Assembly (NCBI GenBank): GCA_009823505.1
Contig: VZQC01005577.1
Location: forward strand, 721,341-785,340
Reading direction: 5' to 3'
Origin: Rhizomys pruinosus
Taxonomy: Eukaryota > Chordata > Mammalia > Rodentia > Spalacidae
Length of the DNA: 64,000 bases
Positions 1 to 11,340 of this stretch are shown piece after piece. Position numbers and translations under genes: made by a program. A model generated the notes under the pieces. That model searched no databases. It saw nothing but the letters and a program-made list of their open reading frames with translations, and was not told the origin of the DNA. The first letter of the stretch is position 1. Every line of letters starts with the position of its first letter.

Positions 1-1526
1 TGGAGAATTTCTTTTCTGATCTTGTCTGTTTGGAGTTCTATGTGCTTCTTGTATTGGTATTGGTTTGTCCTTTTTTAGTTTGGGGAAGTTTTCATCTATT
101 ATTCTGTTGAAGATCTGATCAATACTATTCTCTTGAGATTCTTCTCCTTCCTCTATTCCTATGATGCAGAGGTTTTATCTTTTCATGGTGTCCCACATTT
201 CCTGGTTGTTCCACTTTTGTGTATTTTTAATATTTTCATAATCTTAATTTGAGCTTTTTAGTTGTTCTGTGTTATCTTCCAGGTCTGATATTCTTTGTTC
301 TGTTTCCTCCATTCTATTTCTGAGGCTTTTTCCATTCCTTTCCTATTGACTGGATGAGTGTTATACTTCCTTTTTCATTTCATCTTGTGATTTCTTGAGT
401 ATTTCCATTTCCTTTTGGAGCTTCTCAATCTCTTCTTGGTGCTCCTTACTTCGCTGTTTGGCTTCCTTTTTCAGTGTTTCCACTTCCTTCCAGAGTTTGT
501 CATTCTCTCCCTCTAGTTCCTTCTGGAATTTGTCATTCTGTCCCTTTAGCTCTTTCCAAAGTTTGTCATTGTCTCCCTCTAGGTCGTTCTTGAGTTTTTC
601 ATTCTCTCTCCTTAGTTCTCTGACTTGTTCTTTATATTCTTTAATTTATCTGAATAGGTCTGCAATTGTTCCTCTAAGATCTGTTTCTTGGGTCACCCCC
701 AGAGGGATTCCACTGTAGCAATCTCCTACAGGGTTGGTAGAGCTTGGTGTGGAATTATCCTGCACCTTTCCCATGTTGTCCCTTCATCGTGTCCCTGGAA
801 TGTGGGTTTCCCTTTTTTGCCTGTATTCTGATGCAAATCATAAATGCCTTTTCACTGTGTTGAAGGCCTGCTTTGCTTGCCTCCTTCAGATGCCTTTCTT
901 TTCCTCTTCTTGTTTATGGAGTGCTGACTTGTCTAGGTTTCAGGCTTTCAATTTTGTTTATATATTTGAAACCTAATTCACTCTTCCATTTCTGTTCTGC
1001 AGGTTCTCCAAAAAAATCCACTTGGACATTTCAGGTGGTCCTGGGAAGTCCCTGATGTAACCACTGTGCACTCAAGTCTCACAGTGGCAACAGGCCCACA
1101 TTTTTTTTGTCTTTTTGAGACAGGGTATCCCTGTAGCCCTAGCTGTCCTGGAACTTACTCTGTAGACCAGGCTGGCCTGGAACTCACAAAGATCTGCCTG
1201 CCTCTGCCTCCCAAGTGCTAGGATTAAAGGCGTGTGCCACCACACCCAGCTATGGCCCACTTTTAATGCCAGCTAGAAGAGTGACTCCGCCCTGACAGCC
1301 ACACCAGACAATGATTTAACAGGCCCACCTTTAATCCCAGCTAGCAGGGCAACTCCACCCCACCAGCCATGCAAGACAAAGATTTAGCTATCCAAGAAAC
1401 CAACGAATCAGTTATCCAACAACCCAGGAGTAGATCTATCCTAAAATCTGCCTGGCTGGAGCGCCTGGCTCCTACCTGTGCTTCAGGTAGTCCTGGGAAG
1501 TCCCTGATCTAACCACTGTGCACTCG
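1..1526 (-). mobile_element. L1-A: ORF1 and 5' UTR part of a LINE-1 running off the left edge
   Basis: Reading the minus strand, about 1-720 carries the lysine/glutamate-rich coiled-coil part of ORF1 and closely parallels 4940-5760 of the next L1. About 960-1526 is the 5' UTR. That UTR has a near-45-bp direct repeat (1031-1075 and 1482-1526) and a 68-bp tandem pair (1254-1321, 1322-1389), as expected for promoter monomers. A B1 splits it. ORF1 is interrupted, so it is not functional here. Confidence 0.8.
1101..1250 (-). mobile_element. B1 SINE in the L1-A 5' UTR
   Basis: The A tail appears as a T run at 1101-1108 and the 5' end reads as CACACCCAGC at 1241-1250. Flanking GGCCCAC at 1093-1099 and 1254-1260 could be the target duplication, but it is also the start of the local 68-bp repeat. 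Confidence 0.9.
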
Positions 1527-4500
1527 CCACTTTTTGTCTATCCACTCATTGGTTGAGGGGCACTTGGGTTGGTTCCAGCTCTTCCCTATTGTGAAGAAAG
1601 CTGCAATAAACATGGCTGTATATGTATCTTTGTGGTAGGATGAGTCTTGTGGGTATATACACATAAGTGGTATGGCTGGGTCAGGTGGTAGGCTCATTTT
1701 TAAGTCTTTTAAGAGTTCTCCACACTGCTTTCCATAATGGTTGTACGAGTTTGCATTCCCACCAGCAGTGGATGAGTGTTCCCCTTTCTCCACAACCTCT
1801 CTCATTTGTTTTCTTTATCCTAGCCAGCCTTATTGGAGGGAGATGATATCTTAAAGTGGTTTTGATTTGTTTTCCTTAATTATTAGCGATGTTGAACAAT
1901 TTTTAAGATGTTTCTCTGCCATCTCTTTTTCCTCACTTGTGAAGTCTCTGTTCAGCTCTTTACTCCATCTTTTGAGTGAGTCATTTGTTTTCTTCTTTGT
2001 TTTTTGAGTAGTTTATATATTCTGGAAGTTAATGCTCTGTCAGGTGTATCATCAGTGAAGGTCTCCTCCCACTCTGTGGGTTCTCTCTTCTATTCCCTGA
2101 TTGTTTCTTTTGCTGTACAGAAGCTTTTGAGTTTTATAACTTCCCACTTGCCAACTGTCAACCTTGCTTCCTGTGCATCTGCTGTCTGATTTAGGAAGTC
2201 TTTTCCTATGCCTATGTCTTGTAGTCTGCTGCCAAATTTTTCTTCTATCACCTTCAGAGTTGTGGGTTTCACGTTGAGGTCTTTGATCCATTTAGAGTTG
2301 ATTTTTGTACAGGGTGAGATGTAGGGGTTTAATTTTATTCTTCTACAAGTGGTGATCCAGTTTTGCCAACACCATTTGCTGAAGATGCTGTCTTTCCTCC
2401 ATTGAGTCTTTTTGACCCCCTTGTCAAATATGAGGTGGCTGAAATTGTATGTGCTCAAGTTTGGATCTTCAGTTTTGTTCCATTGGTCAGCAGGTCTGTT
2501 TTTGTGCCAGTACCAAGCTGTTTTTATGACTATAGCCCTGTAGTATAAAGTCTGGTATAGAGATCCCCCCTGTATTGCTCTTTTCACTCAGGGTTGTTTT
2601 GGTTATTTGGGGTCTTTCGTTTGTCCATACGAATTTAAGGATTTTTTTCCAAGCATGTGAAGAAAGTTGTGGGGATTTTAATTGGAATTGCATTAAATCT
2701 GAATATCAATTTGGGTAGAATGGACGTTTTTACTATATTAATTTTTCCAATCCATGAGCATGGGAGGTGTTTCCATCTTCTATGTCATTTTCAATCTCCT
2801 TCTTCAGGGGTTTATAATTTTTTTGTTGTAGAGATCTTTGGTGTCTTTGATTAGGTTTGTTCCTAGGTACTTTATTGTTTTTGAGGCTATTGTGATTGGG
2901 AAGGTCTCCTTGTATTCCTTCTTCAGTTGCTTGTTTTGGGTGTAAAGAAAGGCTACTGATTTTTCTAGGTTAATTTTATATCCCAACACTTTACTGAAAC
3001 TCCTAATCATTTCTAGGAGTTTTCTGGTTGAGTTTTTAGCATCCTTTAGGTAAACTATCATATCATCTACAAAGAGGGATAGTTTTGACTTCCTTTTTTC
3101 CCATTAGTACTCCTTTAATTTCCTTTTCTTGCCTTATTGCTCTAGCAAGTGTTTCAAGCACTATATTGAAGAGGAGTGGTGACAGGGGCAGCCTTGTTGA
3201 GTTCCTACCTTTAAGGGGAATTCTTATAACTGTTCTCCATTTAGGATGATGTTGGCTGTGAGTTTCTTGTATGGCTTTGACTATGTTGAGGAATGATCCC
3301 TCCAGTCCAATTCCCTCTAGGACTTTAAGCATGAAGGGGTGTTGGATTTTGTTGAAGGTCTTCTCTGCATCAATTGAGATGATCATGTGGTTTTTGTGTT
3401 TCAGTCCATTTATGTGTTTTATATTAATTGATTTATGTATGTTGAACCATCACTGCATCTCTGTTATGAATCCAACTTGATCATGATGGATGATCTTTTT
3501 GATGTCTGTATATGATTTGCAAGTATTCTGTTGAAAATTTTTGCATCTATGTTCATTAATAAGATGGGTCTACAGTTTTCCTTTTTGGTTGTATCTTTGC
3601 CTGGTTTTGGTATTAGAGTGATGCTGGCTTCATAGAAGGAGTTTGGAAGAATTCCCTCTGTATCCTTCTGAACAGTTTGAGTAGCAGTGGTTGTAGGAAC
3701 TCTTTAAATGCTTTATAGAATTCTGCCACAAAACCATCTAGACTGGGGCTTTTTTTAGTTGGGAGGTTTTTAATTACATCTTCAATTCCTCAAATATTAT
3801 GGGTTTATTTAAGTTGTCAATCTCTTCTTGGTTTAGCTTTGGTGATTCCCAGGATTTAAAATATTCGTCCATTTCACTTAGGTTTTCAAATTTAGTAGAG
3901 TATAGGTTTTTTAAGTATTCCCATATGATTGCCTGGATCTTTTCGTTGTCTATTATGATGTTTCCCCTTTCATCACGAATTCTATTGATTTGGAGTTGCT
4001 CTTTCTTTCTTTTGATTAACTGGGCTAGAGGTCTATCTTTTTTATTCTCTCAAAGAACCAACGCTTGGATTCATTGATTTTTTTTGTATTGTTTACTTTG
4101 TTTCTTTTTTTTTTTACTTTGTTTCTATTTCATTGATTTCTGCTCTGATTTTTGTCATTTCTTCCTGTCTGTTATGTTTAGGATTCATTTGTTGTTTTTT
4201 GTCATTTCTTCTTGTCTGTTATGTTTAGGATTCATTTGTTGTTGTCTTTTGAGTGTTTTTAGCTGCAGAGTTAACTCATTTATTTGTGCTTTTTCTGTTT
4301 TTTTAGTATATGCACCCAGGGCTATAAACTTCCCTCGTAGGACTGCTTTTAAGGTGTCCCATAGGTTTTGTTGTGTTGTATTATCATTGTCATTCAATTC
4401 CAGGAATGTTTTTATTTCTTTCTTTATTTCTTCCTTGACCCATTCATTATTCAGGAGAGTGTTGTTTAGTCTCCATGTTTTCTTGTAGGTTGTAGGACTT

Positions 4501-4650
4501 ATCCTGGTGTTGATATTGAGCTTTATTGCACTGTGGCCTGATAGAATGCACGAAATTATTTGTTTTTTGTATTTGTTGAGGTTTTTAATAATTTCCCTTT
4601 CCAGGTGCCTGGGGATAGCTGCTCCTCTCTTCTGCCCTTTGAATTGCTTC
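1527..4650 (-). pseudogene. L1 ORF2 (reverse transcriptase) remnant of L1-B lacking endonuclease
   Basis: ORF2 normally encodes an endonuclease, a reverse transcriptase and a Cys-rich tail. Here only the last endonuclease block (LSGHSAIKL) is present and sits directly against the ORF1 end, so about 0.7 kb of endonuclease is missing. Linker and RT segments follow in changing frames. The Cys-rich region is deteriorated and the C-terminus is cut at 1527. Confidence 0.8.
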
Positions 4651-5752
4651 AAGTATTCTCTGAAGGTTTGGTTTTCTGGACATGTACTCTTTCATCTTGT
4701 TTATGTCATGGAAGAATTTTCTCTTTCTTTCAACTAGAATTGACATTTATGCTGGGTATAGTAATCTGGGTTGGCATTTGTAGTCGTTTAGCACTGGGAA
4801 TGCTTTGGTCCACGTTTTTCTTGCTTTCATAGTTTGCACTGAGAAGTCAGCTGAATTCTATTAAGTTTCCCCTTATATGTAATTTGTTGTTTTTCTCTTG
4901 TGGCTTTTAGAATTTTGTCTTTGTTTTGAGTGTTTAGTGTTTTAACTATGATATGGCATGGGGAGCTTCTTTTCTGGTCTTGTCTATTTGATGTTCTATG
5001 TGCTTCTTGCATTTGTATAGGTTTTTCTTTTTTAGTTTGGGAAAATTTCCTATTATTTCTATTATTCTGTTGAAGATATGATCAATACCATTCTCTTGGG
5101 ATTCTTCTCCTTCTATTTCTATGATACTGAGGTTTGATCTTTTCATAGTGTCCCACAGTTCCTGGTTGCTCCATTCTTGTGTATTTTTAAATTTTTCATA
5201 ATCTTTACTTGAGCTTTTTAGTTGTTCTGTGTTATCTTCCAGGTCTGATATTCTTTTTTCTGCTTCCTCCATTCTACTTCTGAGGCTTTTTCCCATTCTT
5301 TCCTCTTGATTGGATGAGTGTTCGATTTCCTTCTTTATTTCTTCTTATACTTTCTTTACTATTTCCATTTCCTTTGGGGGCTTCTCAATCTCTTCTTACA
5401 GCTCCTTGCTTTGCTGGTTGGTTTCCTTTTTCATTTCAGCATGGGATCTTTTCAGTGTTTCCACTTCCTTCCGGAGTTTGTCATTTTCTCCTTTTACTTC
5501 TTTCTGAAGATTGTCATTCTTTCCCTCTAGGTCTTTTCTGAGTTTTTCATTCTCTCCCCTTAGTTCCATGATTTCTTTGAATATATCTGTGATTGTTTCA
5601 CAGTCTGTGTCCTGGGCTACCTCCAGGGAGGTCCCACTGTGGGAATCCTCCATAGGTTCAGTAGACTTTAGTGTGGAATTATTCTTCACTTTTCCCATAT
5701 TGTTCTTTCTTTGTGCTCTTGGCATGTGGGTTTCCTTTTGCCTGTATTCCAA
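4595..5752 (-). pseudogene. L1 ORF1 (RNA-binding protein) remnant of L1-B
   Basis: The start codon is at 5752. About 118 codons encode a polar region and coiled coil (repeated EN-KLRKE blocks), then a frame break near 5396. It resumes at about 5296 with the segment before the RNA-recognition domain (EAEKRISDLEDNTEQLK, IFNRIIEIIGNFPKLKK), and after another shift at about 5012 with HIIVKTLNTQNKDKILKA. The tail [18 protein letters not shown] ends at a stop near 4597. L1 ORF1p normally trimerises and binds L1 RNA; this copy is broken by at least two frameshifts and a stop. Confidence 0.8.
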
Positions 5753-6190
5753 TGCGAATCACAAATGCCTCTTCACTGTGTTGAAGGATCGCTTTCCCTG
5801 ATTCCTTCTCTTTATTTATGAAGTGTTTACTTGTCTAGATTTCAGGCTTTCAATTTTGGTTATATATTGGGAGATATAGCTCACTATTCCCTTTCTATTC
5901 TGCAAGAACTGGGTAGGTAACAGCTGCTATGACACCCTCTGAGCCCTGTGCTCCCTCTGCTGCTACCAGCCAGTTCTTCTAGGTTGGTTGTAGGGCTTAC
6001 TGAGCACTCCCTCTGGAATTCCAGTTGGGGGTTGGCTGCCTGCTTAGCCCACATACCCTGCAGCTGAGCTGGTCTGGCCCAGGTCACCTGCCTGTGTGCC
6101 CGGCAGGCCTAACCTCTCTTCCCTACAATCCCCTACCAGACACAGTGCGGTACCTGCAGCTGAGCTGGTCTGGCCCAGGTCACCCCCTAA

Positions 6191-7430
6191 CCTTTTTCTT
6201 ATGCACACAATTGATCATAAAAATAGCTACTTATTAAGCACAAAGAATGGGCTAGCACTATATGGAGCAATTTATACATAATAACTTTTCCTCATAATAA
6301 TCCTATAAGACAGGTACACCATTTCTCATTTACTGAAAAGGGGATGCAAAGACTGAGGTTAAGTAACTGGCCATGGGAGAAACCGTGACTACAGGGCAGA
6401 AATGAAATAAGATCCCACATCCTCCACACTGTGACCCAGAGCCAGCATTCTCTGCTGCCAGCATCACCCTTCACAAAGACAACTCCACAGCAGGGGGGTT
6501 TCCAGCAGTGTTCTCCTCATCGGCCAGCCTATCACATTCTCCAATCACCTGGGTTGAGCTGTAATTGTAGAAAAAAGTACTTTAGAGACTGAAGTTTAAT
6601 GAAGGCAAAGAACCAAATCATCTAAATAATGATACCCCAGTGGGTAGACCCCTGGCAGCTCAAAAGTTCCCATTGGTGGTAACGTCTTCCCAGACACAAT
6701 TGGAAACACAAGGGTATTTGGGGCTCTTATGATGGAGGGTGACACTATTTTTTAGAGCTTGGATGCCTGGAGAGGAAGCATCCTATAGAGGTCAAACTCA
6801 CCAAAGAATGCCTCCCATATCACCAGCACTTCTGGCCACAGACACTACCTTGTATACAAACAACCCCATTTACAGTCCCAGGGCTATAAAGAAAGAGGCA
6901 ATGGGAAAGATCCTTTTAGAGCCTCTGCTTTCAGAGCCTTATGTTATCATCATGAGACTATGAAACACCTGCCAGGTAAGCATATGGTTCACACCTTTTT
7001 CCTCAACCTCTATAACTAGATCTATCTCTAAGGCATGGACAGGAGCCAGATTCAGGAACACAGGCTATTTGTCCAACAAGACATTTGGCCCCATGCTGGC
7101 CTAGGCAGTAGGCAGATTGAAGGCAATGCCATCTGATAGTTGGACTAAGCACTTGGAAAATGTTAACAAAGTCTCAGACAGGAGGAAACCAGTCTTTTCT
7201 CATGGTGACTGTCATTATTTCAGTTCTGGACCATCAAGGACTCTGCTGAGCATGGAGGAGATGGCAAGCCAGACCCATGGGAAGATCACTCTTTCAATCT
7301 GTGGGCTCTAGAGAAATGCTGACACCCTGGATCTTCCTTTCTCTCTGGCTTTCTACAAAGGCCCAGCTCAAGCTCCCAATCTGAGGACTAATATTGTGAA
7401 CTTGACAGGATATAGAATCACATAGAGGCA
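6191..7430. other. Stretch without recognisable gene or repeat
   Basis: Mixed-composition DNA between L1-B and the LTR-like repeat. I see no SINE, L1 or LTR text and no long open frame; short open frames of 60-75 codons look random. A short exon-like piece at about 6917-6976 (CTGCTTTCAG before, CCAGGTAAGC after) is too small to support a call. Confidence 0.5.
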
Positions 7431-7486
7431 AACCTCTGGGCAGGTCTAGGAGGGAGTTTCTAGACTGGGTTAAATGAGATAGGAGG

Positions 7487-7600
7487 CTGGGTGTGGTGGT
7501 GCATGCCTTTAATCCCAGTATTGCGTGGGGAGGGAGAGCCAACTGGTCTACATAATGAGTTCTAGGCCAGCTGTGGCTACAAGGAGACCCTCTCTCAAAA
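7487..7600 (+). mobile_element. Degraded B1 SINE
   Basis: Begins GGCTGGGTGTGGTGGTGCAT and continues through a B1 body shortened in the middle, ending in CTCTCTCAAAAAG. It runs into a GA-rich tract. Confidence 0.8.
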
Positions 7601-7653
7601 AGAAGAGAGAGGGAGAGAGAGAGAGAGAAAAAGAGAGAGAGAGAGAGAGAGAG

Positions 7654-7698
<45 letters not shown>
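7598..7698. repeat. (GA)n simple repeat
   Basis: About 100 bp of GA dinucleotides broken by short A runs, at the tail of the B1. It opens spurious Ser/Leu or Arg/Glu reading frames on both strands. Confidence 0.95.
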
Positions 7699-7699
<1 letters not shown>

Positions 7700-7854
7700 C
7701 TCACCCTGACTGTGGGTCATACCATTCCTTGGGCTGGAGTCCTGGACCAAATGAAAAGGAGAAAGGGAGCTGAACACCAGCATTCATCTACCTCTGCTTC
7801 CTGAACGTGAGTGCAATGTGACCAGCAGCCTCATGTTCCAGCCACCATGCCTTA

Positions 7855-8023
7855 CACACCAGGATGGACCACATCCTACAATAAACCTTCCTTCTTACAG
7901 GCCATGATGGACCACATCCTAGAATAAACCTTCCTTTTTACATGCCATGATGGACCATATCCTACAATAAACCTTCCTTCTTACACACCATGATGGACCA
8001 CATCCTAGAATAAACCTTCCTTC
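7855..8023 (+). repeat. 44-bp minisatellite, left block (about 4 copies)
   Basis: Copies of about 43-44 bp with core CATGATGGACCACATCCTAG then AATAAACCTTCCTTCTTAC. This block keeps AATAAA and one C fewer than the right block, so it is closest to the parent LTR. It is interrupted at about 8024 by L1-C and resumes at about 12503. Confidence 0.92.
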
Positions 8024-8159
8024 TTTTTTTTCTTCATTTTCTTTTATTTTAATTATTTTTTATTTGTTTATTATTTTAAGGGATTAATAATATAAGAGCA
8101 CAATTGTATTCAGTTCACATTGACATTGTTCAGTTTGCCATACTATTAGGTAATTGGCA

Positions 8160-8705
8160 CTAGCATCCACAGATGAGGGATACCATTCGTTGTTTGTTTC
8201 TCTGGGACTGTTTTACTTCACTCAGCATGATATCTTCTAGTTCTAGCCATTTTCCTGCAAAGCTCATGATGTCGTCTTTCTTTACTGCTGCATAGAACTC
8301 CATTGTGTAGATGTACCACATTTTCTCTATCCACTCGTCAGTTGAGGGGCATTTTCCTATTGTGAAGAGAGCTGCAATAAACATGGCTGTGCATGTATTT
8401 CTGTGGTAAGATGAGTCTTGTGGGCACATAGCCAGGAGTGGTATGGCTGGGTCAGGTGGCAAGTTCATTCCAAGTCTTCCAAGGGTTCTCCACACTGTTT
8501 TCCATAGTGGCTGTACGAGTTTACATTCCCACCAGCAGTGGATGAGTGTTCCCCTTTCCCCACAACCTCTACAGCACTTGGTATCATTTGTTTTCTTGAT
8601 CCTAGCCAGTCTTATTGGAGTAAGATGATATCTTAAAGTGGTTTTCATTTGCATTTCCTTAATGATTAGTGATGTTGAACAGTTCTTGAGGTGTTTCTCA
8701 GCCAT
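8160..8705 (-). pseudogene. L1 ORF2 C-terminal domain (open 181 codons)
   Basis: An uninterrupted frame carrying the Cys-rich block (CCRGCGERGTLIHCWWEC) and the late motifs YIYTMEFYAAVKKDD and LELEDIMLSEVKQSQRNK. It is the best preserved ORF2 stretch in the window. Upstream ORF2 is broken and 5'-truncated, so no active protein is encoded. A small in-frame deletion removes residues before KCPSTDEW. Confidence 0.85.
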
Positions 8706-9209
8706 CTCTAATTCCTCACTTGTGAAGTCTCTGTTCAGCTCTTTGCTCCATCAATTGAATGCTTCATTTGTTTTCTTTCTTCTTTGTTTTTTGAGTAGTT
8801 TATATATTCTGGAAATCAATGCTTTGTCAGATGTTTCTGTGGTGAAGGTTTCCTCCCACTCTGTGGGATTTCTCTTCACTTCCTTGATTGTTTCTTTTGA
8901 TGTACAGAAGCTTTTTAGCTTAATGAGGTCCCATTTGTCAATTGTCAACCTTAATTCTTGTGCAGCTGCTGTCTGATTTAGGAAGTCTTTTCCTATGCCT
9001 ATGTCTTGTAGTCTGCTGCCAACTTTTTCTTCTATCACCTTCAGAGTTTGGGGTCTTCAAACGTTTAGGTCTTTAATCCATCTGGAGTTGACTTTTGTAC
9101 AGGGTGAGAGGTAGGGGTTTAATTTCATTCTTCTACAAGTGGTGATCCAGTTTTGCCAACACCACTTGCTGAAGACACTGTCTTTCTTCCATTGTGTCTT
9201 CTTGGCCCC

Positions 9210-9666
9210 TGTATTAGCCAGGGTTCTCTAAAGAAACAGAAGTAACAGGACAAATATATAGCTATATACAATTTATTGATTTGCTCACGTGACAGAGTTC
9301 AAGGAGTCCAACAGTAGCTGCACCACACTGGAAAGGCCGAGAGAATCCAGGAACTGCTCAGTCTGCAAGGCTGGGTGTCTCAGTAGTCCCAATCCAGTGC
9401 TGAAGGGCCGAATGGATTCCAGGAGATCTGCTGGTCTCAGTACACGCTGGGATCCGAAAGGTTGATCACAGCAGCAAGACAAACTCACCAGATGAGAGAG
9501 GCAAGCCGCAGGAGAAAAGAAGGGACCAGCTCCTTCTGCCTTGGCCTTAAATACTGCCTGCTGGCAGGAGGTAACGCCCACATTTGGGGTGGGCCATCCA
9601 GGTTGAGGCAGTCCAATCAGAAGACCCTTAGTCCAGTCAAGTTGACACCCAGGATTAACCATCACA
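9210..9666 (-). mobile_element. Solo ERVL-type LTR (MT2/MLT2-like) inside L1-C
   Basis: On the minus strand it runs from TGTGATGGTTAATCCTGG to ACCCTGGCTAATACA, 457 bp with TG...CA ends. GCCCC at 9205-9209 and 9667-9671 is a perfect 5-bp target duplication. The start (TGTCAACTTGACTGG) and end (CTTTAGAGAACCCTGGCTAA) resemble class III ERVL LTRs. It carries AATAAA near its end and no internal region remains. Confidence 0.85.
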
Positions 9667-9989
9667 GCCCCCTTGTCAAATATAAGGTGGCTGAAATTGT
9701 ATGTGTTCAAGTTTGGGTCTTCAGTTTTGTTCCATTGGTCAGCAGGTCTGTTTTTGTGACAGTACCAAGCTGTTTTTATGACTATAGCTCTGTAGTATAG
9801 TTTGAAGTCTGGTATAGAAATCCCCCCCTGTATTGCTCTTTTCACTCAGGGTTGTTTTGGCTATTCAGGATCTTTGTTTTTCCAAATGAAATTAAGGACT
9901 TTGTTCCCAAGTCTGTGAAGAAACTCTTGGGGATTTTAATTGGTATTATGTTAAATCTATACAAGAGTTTGGGTAGAATGGACATTTTT

Positions 9990-10404
9990 TGTGGAGAGCA
10001 GGTGTGGTGACAGTCCCAGGAAGGCACCCGAGACTTTATGACTAACACCTGAGTCTTATGATTAACACCTGATTCCCTCCTACCTCTAAGTAAAGCCACG
10101 CTCACCGTTTGAGCTGTGCAGGTGCACCCTGTATACAAGATCAGGCCAGATGATACCAATAGACTAAGACCACGCAACCTGGGCTGGGAAGGTGGATAAA
10201 TAGAGGGACTTTCTAGATAGAGGGACTCTCTCTCTCCTTTCTAGTCTGAGAGAGAAGCTTGCTTGCCTGAGGCGCTCTGACAAGACCTGCCTGCCTGAAT
10301 AATAAACAGCTTTGAGAAGAACGAGCGAGAGGTGCTTTGTTGCTGCGGCTTCATACAAGTGTTTCCTACAAGTGTACAAGTGTTTGATATAAGTGTTTCA
10401 TACA
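9990..10404 (+). repeat. 5' LTR
   Basis: Starts TGTGGAGAGCAGG and ends near TTTCATACA. It has GGATAAATAGAGG (TATA-like) near 10192 and CTGAATAATAAACAGC (poly(A) signal) near 10300. Its end is a run of ACAAGTGTTT-like units. Only a few differences from the 3' LTR point to a recent insertion. Confidence 0.88.
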
Positions 10405-10527
10405 AGTGGCAGCCCATCCGGGGAAGGCGGAGCAACGGCCACTCTCAGCCCAGAGCCCCCGAAACTTTAGCTTATGCGCGGCCTCGGGCTCTGAGTGTGC
10501 TGGGGCCGCGGGCCAGGTGAGGCGGCG

Positions 10528-10618
10528 ATGAATGGCTTCAGCATCGAGGAAGACAGCCGCGAGGGGCCTTGAGCGAGTGCAGAAAAACATCTCGCTCAAG
10601 CTGGATAACGACCGCAGC
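10528..10618 (+). pseudogene. SAP30L-like fragment captured by the LTR element
   Basis: From the ATG at 10528 the text reads MNGFSIEEDSREGP then stop. In the next reading frame it continues ERVQKNIS-LKLDNDRSV. Both pieces match, in order, the start of SAP30L (Sin3A-associated protein 30-like) and a block just after its zinc-finger start, with the zinc-finger coding part between them missing. SAP30L is a nuclear corepressor subunit. The match is from memory of the family and covers about 32 residues with several substitutions; the fragment is not translatable as a unit. Confidence 0.6.
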
Positions 10619-10790
10619 GTAAGCACAACAAAGAGGCTTAAGACATTTGCTGCAGAGACTTCAACAGTGCTGCAGAGACTTAAGACCGCAGCATAAGTGC
10701 AACAAAGAGAGAAAAGACATTTGCTACAAAGACTTAAGAACGCAGCGTAAGCACAACAAGAGACTTAAGAGACTTCAGCTTCAGACCAGG
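10608..10790 (+). repeat. Three diverged copies of a short unit inside the LTR element
   Basis: CGCAGCGTAAGCACAACAA recurs near 10613, 10686 (CGCAGCATAAGTGCAACAA) and 10741, each followed by GA-rich text with ACTTAAGA or TTTGCTGCAGAGACTT. The spacing is irregular, about 55-73 bp. Confidence 0.7.
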
Positions 10791-11340
10791 CTTCAACAGG
10801 GCTCAGCTAGCAGAGACTGTGAGCAGGCGCTTGGAAGGGCCTCGGTGCCGCAGGCTCGGCGTAGCCAGAAAGAACCCGCCGAGCTGGCCCGAGCACCGAT
10901 CAGACAGACCCAGAGAGAAAAACCAGCTGTTCGACTGAAACTTGGTTAAGGAAGCGCGGGGCGCGCAGGAGATGAGAAGGAAGCACGGGGTGCGCAGGAG
11001 ATGACGTCAGCAGCCAGCAGCCTGCAGGCGAGGAGGCGGAGCAGCCCTGCTGAAGCGGTGGTTTGGACTTTCTCGTAGCAGAGGCTGAACTGGGGACTGG
11101 GGCACCACCATGTGCGGGGAAAGGAACAGTTAAAGCCCAGTAAAGGGAACAGTTAAAGCTCAAAAAACCCCCCGGGAGGGGGGGAACAGTAAAGCTCCTC
11201 GGAGAGGGAACAAAAACAAAAACAAATACTAAAAAAATAAGTAAAGCCCAAAAAAGGAAAAATAGTTAAAGAAAGCCCAGAAAAGGAAAAATAGTTAAAA
11301 CCCGGAAAAGGAGAAACAGTTAAAGCCCAGTAAAGGGGGG

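Larger units (their letters stand above)
1527..6190 (-). mobile_element. L1-B: nearly complete but endonuclease-deleted LINE-1
   Basis: The order on the minus strand is 5' UTR (about 5830-6190, two 96-bp monomer-like copies), ORF1 remnant (about 4595-5752), then ORF2 remnant (about 1527-4650). ORF2 text includes the linker [15 protein letters not shown], reverse-transcriptase blocks such as [15 protein letters not shown], and the late WNQPKCPSTNEW region. The last roughly 55 ORF2 codons and the 3' UTR are absent at 1527, where L1-A begins. Multiple stops and frameshifts mark it as dead. Confidence 0.85.

Noticed and set aside
6917..6980. Exon-like piece with CTGCTTTCAG before and CCAGGTAAGC after
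   Set aside because: Too short, no recognised protein, and such combinations arise by chance.
7294..7783. Ser/Leu-rich and Arg/Glu-rich open frames on both strands
   Set aside because: Produced by the (GA)n tract; no start context or family match.
9285..9845. 186-codon minus-strand frame
   Set aside because: It crosses from L1 ORF2 text into the ERVL LTR; a chance fusion, not a gene.
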